DNA of 52,622 bases from Pedobacter schmidteae (GTDB taxonomy: Bacteria; Bacteroidota; Bacteroidia; Sphingobacteriales; Sphingobacteriaceae). Numbering within the stretch: position 1 is the first letter of the stretch; each line of letters starts with the position of its first letter. A program made the position numbers and the translations under genes. This document shows, one piece after another, positions 1-9,039 of the stretch. Location of the stretch: NCBI GenBank assembly GCA_945901155.1, contig CAMDKO010000008.1:1-52622 (forward strand), in the 5' to 3' direction. The notes beneath the pieces are model-generated. The model was not told the origin of the DNA. It made no database searches and saw only the letters and a list, made by a program, of their open reading frames with translations.

Positions 1-638
1 ACTTCAGGATAATCTTTTTCCATGTCTTGGACTGTTTCCCGCCATAAACGTGAACTTTCAAGAACATTGGCTTTATCTACACAGCAAAGTCTTTTACTTC
101 TGTTCATTGCCATCTCGAAACCCAGTTTTGCTAAACGGGTTATTTCATCGCGTGTATAGGTACAGGTGTCGAAAGCAGTATTTCCATTATCCTTTCTTCC
201 GCGTTCACCAAAATAAATACCTCCTGTCAATTCACGTAAGATGATCAAATCAGTTCCTTCAATACGTTCTCTTTTTAATGGAGAGTTATCTATCAAGGAA
301 GGAAAAGTAAAAGTAGGGCGAACATTTGCAAATAATCCCAGTTTTTTGCGCATTTTTAAAAGACCCTGCTCCGGGCGAACCGGTGCTTTTGGATCATTAT
401 CGTATTTAGGATCCCCAATTGCTCCAAATAGAATTGCATCAGCTGCCATACAAACTTCATGTGTTGAATCAGGATAGGGCTCGCCACAGGCATCTATGGC
501 ACAGGCCCCTGTTAATGCAGAAGTCCAGTTAATTTCATGACTGAATTTTGCAGCAATGGCATTACATACTTTAACAGCCTGATCAATTACCTCAGGTCCA
601 ATTCCATCTCCTGCTAAAAGGGCGATATTTAATTTCAT
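1..638 (-). CDS. leuB: 3-isopropylmalate dehydrogenase LeuB, 3' end outside the window
   Basis: N-terminal 212 codons of LeuB, the NAD-dependent oxidative decarboxylase that turns 3-isopropylmalate into 2-oxoisocaproate in leucine synthesis (cytoplasm). Visible are the start MKLNIALLAGDGIGPEV, the RELTGGIYFGERG loop and the NRSKRLCCVDKANVLESS segment, all typical of the isocitrate/isopropylmalate dehydrogenase family. The start is the ATG at 636-638; the reading frame runs open off the left edge, so the stop is not seen. It is the last visible gene of the ilv-leu operon, 238 bp after cimA. Enzymes of this family also oxidise 3-methylmalate, so the same gene could serve the citramalate route proposed for its neighbour. 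No Shine-Dalgarno is visible; a heptad array ends about 10 bases before the start codon. Confidence 0.95.
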   Translation of the reverse strand, partial: MKLNIALLAGDGIGPEVIDQAVKVCNAIAAKFSHEINWTSALTGACAIDACGEPYPDSTHEVCMAADAILFGAIGDPKYDNDPKAPVRPEQGLLKMRKKLGLFANVRPTFTFPSLIDNSPLKRERIEGTDLIILRELTGGIYFGERGRKDNGNTAFDTCTYTRDEITRLAKLGFEMAMNRSKRLCCVDKANVLESSRLWRETVQDMEKDYPE

Positions 639-648
639 TTTTTTATAA

Positions 649-690
649 GTTATCGGTTATCAGTTATCTGTTATCGGTTATCTGTTATAC
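649..690 (-). repeat. Heptad tandem array upstream of leuB
   Basis: Six in-phase 7-bp units: on the plus strand GTTATCG, GTTATCA, GTTATCT, GTTATCG, GTTATCT, GTTATAC. On the transcribed (sense) strand these read as variants of CAGATAA, CCGATAA and CTGATAA, the same family as the arrays before ftsI and ftsW. The array lies in the 238-bp cimA-leuB gap and ends about 10 bases before the leuB ATG. Confidence 0.9.
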
Positions 691-842
691 TACATTTAGA
701 ATTCTTTTTAAAAAGATGTTATTCTTTAAATTTGATTGTTTTTGGTTAAATTCTTAATGAAATTTTATAGTTTACTCCTATTTTTTTCCTTACTCCTTGA
801 TTCTTTTTCAATATTCTAAATCTATTTTCAGTAGTCGTTTGT

Positions 843-870
843 CTGATAACTGACAACAGCTAACTGACAA
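843..870 (+). repeat. Short inverted heptad array after cimA stop
   Basis: Four in-phase heptads on the plus strand: CTGATAA, CTGACAA, CAGCTAA, CTGACAA. They start a few bases beyond the cimA stop codon and are inverted relative to the array at 649-690. In the operon mRNA the two arrays are therefore partly complementary (GTTATC-type against GATAAC-type units) and could close a loop of about 150 nt. Confidence 0.8.
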
Positions 871-876
871 CTATTT

Positions 877-2394
877 TTAAATAATATTAAGCATTTTCTG
901 TGTCGATTTTATCGCACAAACAGTTTGATCTGAATCCAGACCTCTAGTTATAAATTTCTTATTTGGGGTTTCCCAGGTAATAATTGTTTCGCATAGTGCG
1001 TCCGAATTACTTCCTGGTGCAATTCTAACTGCATAATCAATTAATTTTGGCAGGGATAACTGTTTTTTAGCATATACTTTAGCAAGTGCTTTCATAAATG
1101 CATCAAACTGTCCATCGCCTTGAGCATTCTCCTCAAAAAGTTCACCGTCAATTCTAACTGAAATTGTTGCAGAAGGCCTTAATCCTTTTGAATGAGTTAA
1201 TACATACGATTCTACCACAACTTTGTCGACAGTAGAGGTGCTATTCAATACATCAGAAATGATGTATGGCAAATCTTCTCTGGTTACAGTCTCCTTCATG
1301 TCTCCCAGCTCAATAACACGCTGAGTTACCTTTTTTAAATCCTCGCCACTGAGTTTAAGCCCCAGTTCCTGAAGGTTCTTCTCAATATTAGCCTTTCCTG
1401 ATGTTTTACCAAGGGCATAAGTACGTCTTCTGCCAAACCTCTCTGGCAGTAGATCATTGAAATACAAATTATTTTTACTATCCCCATCGGCATGAATGCC
1501 TGCTGTTTGAGTAAATACATTCTCTCCAACAATTGGCTTGTTTGACGGGATTCGGATACCAGAGAAAGTTTCAACCAATTTACTCACCGTATAGATGGCT
1601 TCTTCATTGATATTAATCTCTACTTCAGACATAAAATCGTTTATGGTTGCTACTGCACTTGCAATAGAGGCGTTCCCTGCTCTTTCACCCATACCGTTTA
1701 CCGTTAAATGCAATCCGTCGGCACCTGCTCTGATCGCTTCTAAAATATTTGCATTAGCCAGATCATAATCATTATGAGCATGAAAATCAAAATGGATAAC
1801 TGGATAGCGTGATTTTATCTCAGAAATGTACTTATAAGTTTCATTAGGAGTCAATACTCCTAAGGTATCAGGCAACAATATTCTTTTTACTGGCTGTGTA
1901 GATAAAAAATCAAGATATTGATACACATACTCCGGTGAATTGCGCATGCCATTACTCCAGTCTTCAAGGTATACATTGCTTGAAATACCATGGCTTTGTG
2001 CCAATCGTATGATGTCTTCAATTTCTGAAAAATGCTGTTCAGGAGTCTTTTTGAGCTGGTGTTTCAGATGGTTTAAAGAACCTTTAGTTAATAAATTCTG
2101 AACTTTAACTCCAGCATTAGCCATCCATTCAACAGATACTCCCTGGTCAACAAATGAAAGCACTTCTATTCTGTTTGTATAGCCATGTAAGTTGGCCCAG
2201 TCCATAATAGTTTTAACAGATGTATATTCTCCGTCTGAGACCCTTGCCGAGGCAATCTCAACCCTGTCAACCTTGAGTTCTTCAATCAGCAGTTGAGTGA
2301 TTGTTAGTTTTTCTGATATAGAAAAAGACACCCCAGATGTTTGTTCACCATCGCGGAGTGTAGTATCCATTATTTCTATTTTCCTTTTTTCCAT
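877..2394 (-). CDS. cimA: Citramalate synthase (LeuA-family, Leptospira CimA type)
   Basis: A 505-residue LeuA-family enzyme: TIM-barrel catalytic domain with DTTLRDGEQ at residues 10-18 and metal-binding HAHND, followed by a LeuA dimer/regulatory domain. It reads closely along Leptospira interrogans citramalate synthase as I remember it, including EIASARVS, NVYLEDWSNG and RILLPDTLGVL. The residues that shape the pyruvate pocket there (Leu81, Leu104, Tyr144, Glu146) correspond to Leu79, Leu102, Tyr142 and Glu144 here. The expected reaction is pyruvate plus acetyl-CoA to (R)-citramalate, the entry to threonine-independent isoleucine synthesis. An upstream in-frame ATG at 2433 would add 13 residues and overlap leuD by 23 bp; I prefer the ATG at 2392-2394, which begins [18 protein letters not shown]. 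An automated pipeline may call it 2-isopropylmalate synthase; the true LeuA is the separate gene at 4563-6071. Confidence 0.88.
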   Translation of the reverse strand: MEKRKIEIMDTTLRDGEQTSGVSFSISEKLTITQLLIEELKVDRVEIASARVSDGEYTSVKTIMDWANLHGYTNRIEVLSFVDQGVSVEWMANAGVKVQNLLTKGSLNHLKHQLKKTPEQHFSEIEDIIRLAQSHGISSNVYLEDWSNGMRNSPEYVYQYLDFLSTQPVKRILLPDTLGVLTPNETYKYISEIKSRYPVIHFDFHAHNDYDLANANILEAIRAGADGLHLTVNGMGERAGNASIASAVATINDFMSEVEININEEAIYTVSKLVETFSGIRIPSNKPIVGENVFTQTAGIHADGDSKNNLYFNDLLPERFGRRRTYALGKTSGKANIEKNLQELGLKLSGEDLKKVTQRVIELGDMKETVTREDLPYIISDVLNSTSTVDKVVVESYVLTHSKGLRPSATISVRIDGELFEENAQGDGQFDAFMKALAKVYAKKQLSLPKLIDYAVRIAPGSNSDALCETIITWETPNKKFITRGLDSDQTVCAIKSTQKMLNII

Positions 2395-2410
2395 TTGAAT
2401 GGTCTTAATA

Positions 2411-3007
2411 TTATAAAGGAAGTTGTGAAGCAAATGCTTCTATTTCAGTTTTAATGTTTTGCAGGTAATCGATATCATCAAAGCCATTGACCATATTATC
2501 TTTTTTGTAAGAGCTTATGTCAAATGTTTCTTTTTGGCCTGTGGATAGTATGCAGATACGCTGCTCGGGAAGATTAACTTCAATCTCAGTTTTAGGATCG
2601 GCTTCAATTGCACGAAAGATTTTTTCTGCGAATTCTGCACTTACTTGAACAGGTAAAACTCCAATATTCAGGCAATTATTTTTAAAGATATCAGCGAAAA
2701 AACTTGATACTACACATCTAAAGCCATAATCATATACCGCCCATGCTGCGTGCTCTCTTGATGATCCAGAACCAAAATTCTTACCACCAACAAGAATTTT
2801 ACCACTGTACAAAGGATTATTAAGCACGAAATCTGATTTAGGTATATTATCTGGATTATACCTCCAGTCGCGGAATAGATTATCTCCAAATCCCACACGT
2901 TCAGTAGCTTTTAAAAAGCGTGCTGGTATGATTTGATCAGTATCAACATTCTCAATTGCAAGAGGAACCGCGGTACTTTTTAATATATTGAATTTATCGT
3001 AAGCCAT
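2411..3007 (-). CDS. leuD: 3-isopropylmalate dehydratase small subunit LeuD
   Basis: 198 residues, the usual LeuD length. LeuD forms the swivelling small subunit of isopropylmalate isomerase with LeuC, converting 2- to 3-isopropylmalate (and, in the citramalate route, citramalate to 3-methylmalate). Visible are [11 protein letters not shown] near the N terminus, the loop [16 protein letters not shown] that contacts substrate, and the C-terminal [20 protein letters not shown] stretch. It lies 32 bp after leuC and just before cimA, so translation of the three is probably coupled. The C-terminal stretch matters because a similar sequence ends the unusual LeuC-like protein at 6156-7157. Confidence 0.96.
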   Translation of the reverse strand: MAYDKFNILKSTAVPLAIENVDTDQIIPARFLKATERVGFGDNLFRDWRYNPDNIPKSDFVLNNPLYSGKILVGGKNFGSGSSREHAAWAVYDYGFRCVVSSFFADIFKNNCLNIGVLPVQVSAEFAEKIFRAIEADPKTEIEVNLPEQRICILSTGQKETFDISSYKKDNMVNGFDDIDYLQNIKTEIEAFASQLPL

Positions 3008-3039
3008 TTTATTTTGTTTTTGCGAATCATCGCTTGTTA

Positions 3040-4434
3040 TTAAATAAGAGTTCTTGGATCAGTAACAACACCGGTAATGGCTGCTGCAGCAGCAACCAAC
3101 GGACTAGCAAGCATGGTTCTTGAGCCCGGACCCTGACGGCCTTCAAAGTTTCTGTTTGACGTACTTACAGCATATTTTCCGGCTGGTATCTTATCATCAT
3201 TCATGGCAAGGCATGCTGAACAGCCAGGCTGACGCAAGGTAAATCCGGCTTCATTTAAAATATCGAGTAATCCTTCCTCTTTAATTTGAGCTTCAACAAT
3301 ATGAGACCCTGGTACAAGCCATGCAGTAACATGGTCTGCTTTTTTCTTGCCCTTCACGATGGATGTGAAAGCCCTAAAATCTTCAATACGACCATTGGTG
3401 CAGCTTCCAATAAATACATAATCTACTGGCTTACCCATCATGGATTCCCCTTCATTGAAACCCATGTAATTCAGTGATTTAGCGTAAGACGCGGCTCCAC
3501 CTTCCACGTCATTCGCATTTGGAATGGAATGTGAAATTCCCATGCCCATTCCCGGATTGGTTCCGTAAGTGATCATAGGTTCAATAGAAGCACCATCATA
3601 AGAGTATTCAATATCGAAAATCGCATCTGAATCTGATTTTAACGATTGGTAATAAGCAAGGGCTTTATCCCATGCTTCGCCTTTCGGGCTAAATTCACGA
3701 CCCTTTACATAATTAATGGTTGTTTCATCAGGTGCAATCATCCCACCTCTTGCACCCATTTCTATACTCAGGTTACAAACGGTCATACGACCTTCCATCG
3801 TCATATTTTCAAAAACTTTACCTGCATATTCCACAAAATATCCGGTTGCTCCCGAAGTGGAAAGCTGAGATATGATAAATAAGGCAACATCTTTAGGGGT
3901 GACACCTTTTCCCAGTTGTCCATTGATATTTATCCTCATTTTCTTTGGCTTCTCTTGCATGATACATTGAGTAGCAAGCACCATTTCAACTTCAGATGTA
4001 CCAATACCAAAAGCGATGGCACCAAAAGCACCATGGGTTGATGTATGTGAATCACCACAAACAATTGTAGCCCCTGGCTGTGTAATGCCGTACTCTGGCC
4101 CAACAACATGAACGATGCCATTTTTTTGATGTCCTAATCCCCAGTAGCTGATACCATATTCGTTGGAATTTGATTCCAAGGCCTTCAACTGGTTCGCAGA
4201 GAGAGGATCCTGGACCGGTAAATGCTGGTTAATGGTTGGAGTATTATGATCTGCTGTTGCGAAAGTGCGCTTTGGATATAAAACTTTTATACCTCTGCTT
4301 TTTAGTCCAAGGAATGCTACAGGGCTTGTAACCTCGTGGATGAGGTGTCTATCTATAAATAATACATCGGGTCCGCCTTCAATCTTACGAACTACGTGAG
4401 TATCCCACACTTTGTCAAACAATGTTTTGCTCAT
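3040..4434 (-). CDS. leuC: 3-isopropylmalate dehydratase large subunit LeuC
   Basis: 464 residues, full length for the aconitase-family large subunit. The three [4Fe-4S] ligand cysteines are present: Cys345 in [16 protein letters not shown] and Cys405 and Cys408 in [11 protein letters not shown], at the spacing of E. coli LeuC. The catalytic [13 protein letters not shown] motif is intact. It pairs with LeuD encoded directly downstream. The start ATG lies in a T-rich stretch with no evident Shine-Dalgarno. A 128-bp gap to leuA holds a heptad array. It is the reference for judging the degenerate paralogue two genes upstream. Confidence 0.97.
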   Translation of the reverse strand: MSKTLFDKVWDTHVVRKIEGGPDVLFIDRHLIHEVTSPVAFLGLKSRGIKVLYPKRTFATADHNTPTINQHLPVQDPLSANQLKALESNSNEYGISYWGLGHQKNGIVHVVGPEYGITQPGATIVCGDSHTSTHGAFGAIAFGIGTSEVEMVLATQCIMQEKPKKMRININGQLGKGVTPKDVALFIISQLSTSGATGYFVEYAGKVFENMTMEGRMTVCNLSIEMGARGGMIAPDETTINYVKGREFSPKGEAWDKALAYYQSLKSDSDAIFDIEYSYDGASIEPMITYGTNPGMGMGISHSIPNANDVEGGAASYAKSLNYMGFNEGESMMGKPVDYVFIGSCTNGRIEDFRAFTSIVKGKKKADHVTAWLVPGSHIVEAQIKEEGLLDILNEAGFTLRQPGCSACLAMNDDKIPAGKYAVSTSNRNFEGRQGPGSRTMLASPLVAAAAAITGVVTDPRTLI

Positions 4435-4500
4435 ATTTTTTTTATTAATATTTAATACTTAGGAATAGATTTTATTCAATTTTTCTAATAACAATCCAAT

Positions 4501-4563
4501 AACCTAAAACCTATAACTTATTACTTATTACTTATAACCTATAACTTATTACTTATAACTTGC
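4501..4563 (-). repeat. Heptad tandem array after leuA stop
   Basis: Nine consecutive in-phase heptads. Plus strand: AACCTAA, AACCTAT, AACTTAT, TACTTAT twice, AACCTAT, AACTTAT, TACTTAT, AACTTGC. The sense strand reads AAGTTAT/AAGTAAT/AGGTTAT types. The array abuts the leuA stop codon (4563-4565). In the sense direction every unit junction carries TAA, and the 7-bp period puts it in all three frames. Confidence 0.9.
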
Positions 4564-6071
4564 TAAACAAACTTATTCAGCGCATCCACATAGGCATTTG
4601 CTGATGCTCGTACGATATCAGTACTAAATCCATAACCTACATAAGATTTACCATTATTAGTTACTCGCATATCTACTTTACTGACATCATCGCTTCCGCT
4701 ATGGATTGCGTGAATATTAAATTCTTTGATATTGAAGCTTTTGCCAATGATCTTTTCAATTGCTTTGATCGTAGCATCTACCGGTCCGTTTCCGGTTGCA
4801 GTTTCTTCGTTATCTTTTCCTTTGTAGTTTAAAACTATTGTAGCCGTTGGGCTAGCCTGATCACCACATGCTACCTTCAAACTTTTAATAGCAAGACCAT
4901 TTTTATAATTATTTTCAGACTCATGTCCCATCAAGAATAGGATGTCATCGTCCTTGATCTCTTTTTTGCCATCTGCCAGTGTAAGAAATCGTTCGTAAAC
5001 CTGATCCAGGTCAATACGGTCAATAGTATAGCCCAGACGTTCCAGATGATGATTTAATGCATGACGGCCACTTCTGGCAGTTAATATAATCTCTGACTGG
5101 TCAATACCAACATCTTCAGGATTAATGATCTCATAAGTTTCTCTATGTTTTAACACACCATCCTGATGAATCCCCGAACTATGAGCAAATGCATTTTTAC
5201 CTACTATCGCCTTATTGGGTTGAACGGGCATACGCATCATTCGGCTAACCATTCCACTCAACTCATATAAATGCTTACTGTTTACTTTGTGAGTAAATTT
5301 TAGGCTATGATGAGTTTTGAGGATCATTACAATTTCTTCTAATGCAGTATTTCCTGCACGCTCTCCTATACCATTGATAGTACATTCTACCTGGCGTGCG
5401 CCATTTTGAATACCAGCAATGCTGTTTGCAGTAGCCAAGCCCAGGTCATTATGGCAATGCACCGAAATAATAGCTTGGTCGATATTTTTAACATTTTCTT
5501 TCAGAAAGCGGATCTTTTCGCCGTATTGTTCGGGCAAGCAATATCCGTTGGTGTCAGGGATATTGACAACTGTAGCACCTGCTGCGATCACAGCTTCTAC
5601 CATTTTTGCCAGAAATTCATTATCTGCTCTTCCTGCATCTTCTGCATAGAACTCAATATCTTCAACAAAACTCTTGGCATATTTTACCGAATCAACCGCA
5701 CGTTCAAGTATTGCTTCACGGGTACTATTGAACTTGTATTTTATATGATTATCGGATGCGCCTATTCCAGTATGTATACGTGGTCTTTTTGCAAATTTCA
5801 ATGCTTCTGCAGCACAATCGATATCACCTTTATTAGCTCGTGTTAAAGCACAGATCACAGGTTCACGCACGGCTTTTGAAAGCTCCAGCACACTTTGAAA
5901 ATCACCAGGACTTGAAATAGGGAATCCAGCTTCAATAACATCAACGCCCAGATTTTCTAGTGCCTTGCCAATTTCGATTTTCTCTACTGTTGATAGCTGA
6001 CAACCGGGTACCTGTTCTCCATCCCTTAGGGTGGTGTCAAAAATATAGATGCGGCTTGGGTCGTGTAACAT
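4563..6071 (-). CDS. leuA: 2-isopropylmalate synthase LeuA
   Basis: 502 residues. It condenses 2-oxoisovalerate with acetyl-CoA to 2-isopropylmalate, the committed step of leucine synthesis. The catalytic TIM barrel opens with [29 protein letters not shown] supplies the metal-binding histidines; the substrate pocket region reads [14 protein letters not shown] and [11 protein letters not shown], as in genuine LeuA and unlike the CimA paralogue downstream. The C-terminal part (from about residue 385) is the LeuA dimer domain for leucine feedback; the [12 protein letters not shown] motif there is intact. The start is the ATG that gives [20 protein letters not shown]. It is co-transcribed with the LeuC-like gene 84 bp upstream. 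Confidence 0.96.
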   Translation of the reverse strand: MLHDPSRIYIFDTTLRDGEQVPGCQLSTVEKIEIGKALENLGVDVIEAGFPISSPGDFQSVLELSKAVREPVICALTRANKGDIDCAAEALKFAKRPRIHTGIGASDNHIKYKFNSTREAILERAVDSVKYAKSFVEDIEFYAEDAGRADNEFLAKMVEAVIAAGATVVNIPDTNGYCLPEQYGEKIRFLKENVKNIDQAIISVHCHNDLGLATANSIAGIQNGARQVECTINGIGERAGNTALEEIVMILKTHHSLKFTHKVNSKHLYELSGMVSRMMRMPVQPNKAIVGKNAFAHSSGIHQDGVLKHRETYEIINPEDVGIDQSEIILTARSGRHALNHHLERLGYTIDRIDLDQVYERFLTLADGKKEIKDDDILFLMGHESENNYKNGLAIKSLKVACGDQASPTATIVLNYKGKDNEETATGNGPVDATIKAIEKIIGKSFNIKEFNIHAIHSGSDDVSKVDMRVTNNGKSYVGYGFSTDIVRASANAYVDALNKFV

Positions 6072-6155
6072 ATTTTTTATTTTAAATAAAGCTTGTTTGC
6101 TTTATTGTGATCCAAAATATTATATTTTTTTGGACCCTTTTTTCTTAACTTGAGT

Positions 6156-7157
6156 TCAATCCTCATTAAAGATTTTATAATTCTTTGAATGTTCAAATTC
6201 TTCAATATTTTCAAGTCTGCTTAACAGGTAATCAGTATCGTTGTATCCTGATAAAATAGCAGAAGTATCGAATGCGATCTTTTCTGTATTCTGAGGATTT
6301 GATTTTGACTGCATAAGTTTTGATAATCCGATACCATAGTTACCAAAACCAACATCTTCTGCATCGAATTCAAGAACCTCATCATATACAGCACTATCAT
6401 CTGAGAATAGTTCACTTTGATATGCGATGTCTTGATTAACAGATTCGATCATTGTGCTGTTTTTTTGGGTGTAAGCAAAGGTTTTTTCATCCGGGGCTAT
6501 AAGCCCTCCGAATGCACCGATTTCTCTGCTCATTTTACAAATAGTTATTCGGCCCTCAATTTCTAAATTGAGAATGGTATCACCAGCATACTCAATAAAA
6601 TAACCCTTAGCCGCATCTGCAGCAATCTCTGACAATAGGTAATGGCTAATATGCTTTGCTTCAAGACCTTTAGCCAGTTTTCCATTAACCTCTATTTTCA
6701 TTCGTTTCGGTTTATGGATCAGCATACATTGAGTAGCAAGAACTTGTTCTACATGTAATTCATTTATTCCAATAGCAATCGAACCTAATGCACCCAAAAT
6801 ATCTGAAAATTGTTTATCACATACAATTGTTTGTCCTGGATAACTAACGTATGGACATAACTGGTCTAAACGAAGCTGTTCTATTTTGTTTAAGTCGAAA
6901 TCATTGCAGTTCCTATTTAGCATGTCAAGCTGTATGCGTGCCAGATTACTCAGAGGAATGTGCTGGATTTTTTCAGTAATTACAATTGTTTGCTTGGGTC
7001 TGTAAACAGGAATTTGGCGCTTGCGTAAGCCTTCAAAAGCTGCCAGACTCGTTATTTTATTGATTAAGTGTGTATCAATATATAAGGTGTCCAGAAAACC
7101 GGCATTGCTGCTCACCATGTGTTCATTCCAGATCTTATCAAACACTGTTTGTGCCAT
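6156..7157 (-). CDS. LeuC-like protein lacking Fe-S cysteines, LeuD-like tail (probable pseudoenzyme)
   Basis: 333 residues. The first roughly 265 align with LeuC of this operon (MAQTVFDKIWNEHMV against [35 protein letters not shown] against [27 protein letters not shown] is shared). The catalytic [10 protein letters not shown] is replaced by CDKQFSDILG, and the whole region with the three cluster cysteines is missing. In its place the last 45-60 residues read VGFGNYGIG and then FDTSAILSGYNDTDYLLSRL, resembling LeuD's VGFGDNLF and [20 protein letters not shown]. The frame is open and free of stops, so it looks maintained rather than decayed. It cannot be a normal dehydratase. A regulatory, assembly or scaffold role with LeuC or LeuD is possible but unproven. 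It sits between ilvC and leuA in the operon. Confidence 0.8.
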   Translation of the reverse strand: MAQTVFDKIWNEHMVSSNAGFLDTLYIDTHLINKITSLAAFEGLRKRQIPVYRPKQTIVITEKIQHIPLSNLARIQLDMLNRNCNDFDLNKIEQLRLDQLCPYVSYPGQTIVCDKQFSDILGALGSIAIGINELHVEQVLATQCMLIHKPKRMKIEVNGKLAKGLEAKHISHYLLSEIAADAAKGYFIEYAGDTILNLEIEGRITICKMSREIGAFGGLIAPDEKTFAYTQKNSTMIESVNQDIAYQSELFSDDSAVYDEVLEFDAEDVGFGNYGIGLSKLMQSKSNPQNTEKIAFDTSAILSGYNDTDYLLSRLENIEEFEHSKNYKIFNED

Positions 7158-7165
7158 AGTTTGAA

Positions 7166-7268
7166 GGTTATAAGTTGTAAGTTTTGAGTTTCTGCACCAC
7201 TGCTTCTACTTATCACCTACAACTTATTACTTATTACTTACAACTTACTACTTACAACTTACTACTTC
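7166..7268 (-). repeat. Inverted pair of heptad arrays between ilvC and the LeuC-like gene
   Basis: Main array 7206-7268: nine in-phase heptads on the plus strand (CTACTTA, TCACCTA, CAACTTA, TTACTTA twice, CAACTTA, CTACTTA, CAACTTA, CTACTTC), sense strand AAGTAGT/AAGTTGT/AAGTAAT. It includes the ilvC stop codon itself. A second short array in opposite orientation lies at 7166-7186 (GGTTATA, AGTTGTA, AGTTTTG). AAGTTGTAAGT at one end is complementary to ACTTACAACTT at the other, so the intergenic mRNA could fold into a hairpin. Confidence 0.88.
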
Positions 7269-8317
7269 TCAGGTTGATTCTCAGGGCGTAAACTTCTTAC
7301 TGCCTGACCTGCTTGCCATATTTCACTGTCATGAAGAGTTTTTAATTCGGCTTCAAGTTTTACTCGGTAATCAGGCTGGCTGTTCAATTTAATAGTACGC
7401 TCAGCTTCTTTTCCTGATGCCACACTCTCGTATAGTTCATCAAAAACTGGCTGGGTTGCATCACGAAAACGACCTTTCCAATCAAGTGCTCCACGTTGTG
7501 CAGTTGTTGAACAATTAGCATACATCCAATCCATCCCATTCTCTGCAACCAAAGGCATTAAACTTTGAGTGAGTTCTTCAACAGTTTCGTTGAAAGCTTC
7601 AGAAGGCGAGTGGCCATTTCTACGAAGTGTATTGTACTGTGCTTCGAAGATACCGGCGATGGCGCCCATCAAGGTACCACGCTCGCCAGTTAGATCAGAG
7701 TATACTTCTTTACGGAAATCCGTTTCGAATAAGTATCCTGAGCCAACGCCAATACCTAATGCAATAGCGCGGGTTCTTCCATTGCCAGTTACATCCTGAT
7801 GAATTGCAAAAGAAGAGTTAAGACCTTTACCTGCTAAGAAAAGACGGCGCAATGAAGTTCCTGATCCCTTTGGTGCAACTAATATTACATCAACATCAGC
7901 AGGAGGTATGATTCCTGTTTGTTCTTTGTAAGTGATACCAAATCCGTGCGAAAAGTAAAGTGCTTTTCCGGGAGTAAGGTATTTTTTGATCGTTGGCCAA
8001 AGGGCGATCTGACCTGCATCTGATAACAGATATTGAATGATTGTACCTTTTTCAGCAGCTTCTTCAATTTCAAACAGAGTTACTCCAGGTACCCAGCCAT
8101 CCGCGATAGCTTTGTCCCATGTTTTGGAGTCTTTACGCTGACCGATAATTACGTTGATACCGTTGTCGCGCAGGTTTAATGCTTGTCCCGGACCTTGAAC
8201 CCCATAACCAATTATTGCTACGGTTTCATCCTTTAAAACTTCACGAGCTTTGTCTAAGGGGAATTCTTCACGGGTTACTACCTCTTCTACAACCCCGCCG
8301 AAATTAATCTTTGCCAT
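7262..8317 (-). CDS. ilvC: Ketol-acid reductoisomerase IlvC (KARI)
   Basis: 351 residues. It catalyses the isomeroreduction of acetolactate or acetohydroxybutyrate to dihydroxy acids for valine, leucine and isoleucine. The Rossmann motif reads IIGYGVQGPGQALNLRDNG, the GPGQ variant rather than the more common GxGSQGHAHALNL, followed by the cofactor loop IIGQRKDSKTW. The metal-binding C-terminal domain includes DLTGERGTLMGAIAGIFEAQY and MYANCSTTAQRGALDW. The final codons and stop are part of a heptad array, so the array may have set the present C terminus. Lies 69 bp after ilvN. Confidence 0.96.
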   Translation of the reverse strand: MAKINFGGVVEEVVTREEFPLDKAREVLKDETVAIIGYGVQGPGQALNLRDNGINVIIGQRKDSKTWDKAIADGWVPGVTLFEIEEAAEKGTIIQYLLSDAGQIALWPTIKKYLTPGKALYFSHGFGITYKEQTGIIPPADVDVILVAPKGSGTSLRRLFLAGKGLNSSFAIHQDVTGNGRTRAIALGIGVGSGYLFETDFRKEVYSDLTGERGTLMGAIAGIFEAQYNTLRRNGHSPSEAFNETVEELTQSLMPLVAENGMDWMYANCSTTAQRGALDWKGRFRDATQPVFDELYESVASGKEAERTIKLNSQPDYRVKLEAELKTLHDSEIWQAGQAVRSLRPENQPEK

Positions 8318-8386
8318 ATTGTTTTGTTTTTACTTTTTGTTTTTATTTAATGTTATTTATTTTAATCATTTTATTTTCAGATTGAC

Positions 8387-9007
8387 CTACATCGTAAAGA
8401 TCTTCTGTCCGTTATTAAGATATTCATTCTTAGCTACTTCCTCGCCAGGTTCTGCTTTTTCAAACTCACGTAATTTGCGGTTAAAGCCATCACTATCTTT
8501 GATGATGGCCACGCGTGCACTGCGAACAAATTCGATCAGGCCAAAAGGTTGTAGAATCTTGATCAAAGCATCTGTTTCTTCACGGTGTCCTGTAGTTTCA
8601 AAAACAGTATAATCTTTACGGATCACAACTACCCGCGCACCATTTTCACGAAGTAAGCGCTCTACGCTTGCCTTTTCTGCAATAATATCTGTTGGAACCT
8701 TATATAGGGCAAGTTCCTGCCAGATCACATCTTCATTGGTATTGAAATAAACTTTCAATACTTCAACCTGCTTTTCAATTTGTCTGGATAGCTTTCTTAC
8801 CACGTCTTCAGTTTCCTGAACCACAATATTAAAACGGTGGATACTCTCTATCTCAGATGGTGAAGTATTGAGACTATGAATATTTATTTTGCGTCTAGTA
8901 AAAATGATCGCGATCCTGTTCAGTAGCCCGATCTGATTTTCGGTATAAACAGTAATATTATATTCCTGTTTTCCTGACGGTTTTTCTGTATCGTTCTGAT
9001 TACTCAT
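8387..9007 (-). CDS. ilvN: Acetolactate synthase small (regulatory) subunit IlvN
   Basis: 206 residues. An N-terminal ACT domain (about residues 14-85: YNITVYTENQIGLLNRIAIIF, then INIHSLNTSPSE) is followed by the C-terminal ALS_ss domain with RLLRENGARVVVIRKDYTVFETTG. The small subunit activates IlvB and gives valine feedback inhibition. It is encoded directly after ilvB with a 32-bp gap. The length is in the longer range for the family. Start at ATG 9005-9007 (MSNQNDTEKPSGKQ). Confidence 0.95.
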   Translation of the reverse strand: MSNQNDTEKPSGKQEYNITVYTENQIGLLNRIAIIFTRRKINIHSLNTSPSEIESIHRFNIVVQETEDVVRKLSRQIEKQVEVLKVYFNTNEDVIWQELALYKVPTDIIAEKASVERLLRENGARVVVIRKDYTVFETTGHREETDALIKILQPFGLIEFVRSARVAIIKDSDGFNRKLREFEKAEPGEEVAKNEYLNNGQKIFTM

Positions 9008-9039
9008 ATTATTTGTTTTTCAGTTGTGATGAACATTTT

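Noticed and set aside
1-638. Plus-strand short open frames in the first 600 bases
   Set aside because: They are antisense to the clear leuB coding sequence, which is open to the window edge on the minus strand.
5406-5846. 146-codon open frame antisense to leuA
   Set aside because: It lies wholly inside leuA on the other strand, is Cys/Phe-rich with no recognisable domain, and is a shadow of the coding strand.
6156-7157. LeuC-like gene as a frameshifted pseudogene of leuC
   Set aside because: The frame is continuous with its own start and stop, and no extra LeuC sequence continues in another frame downstream.
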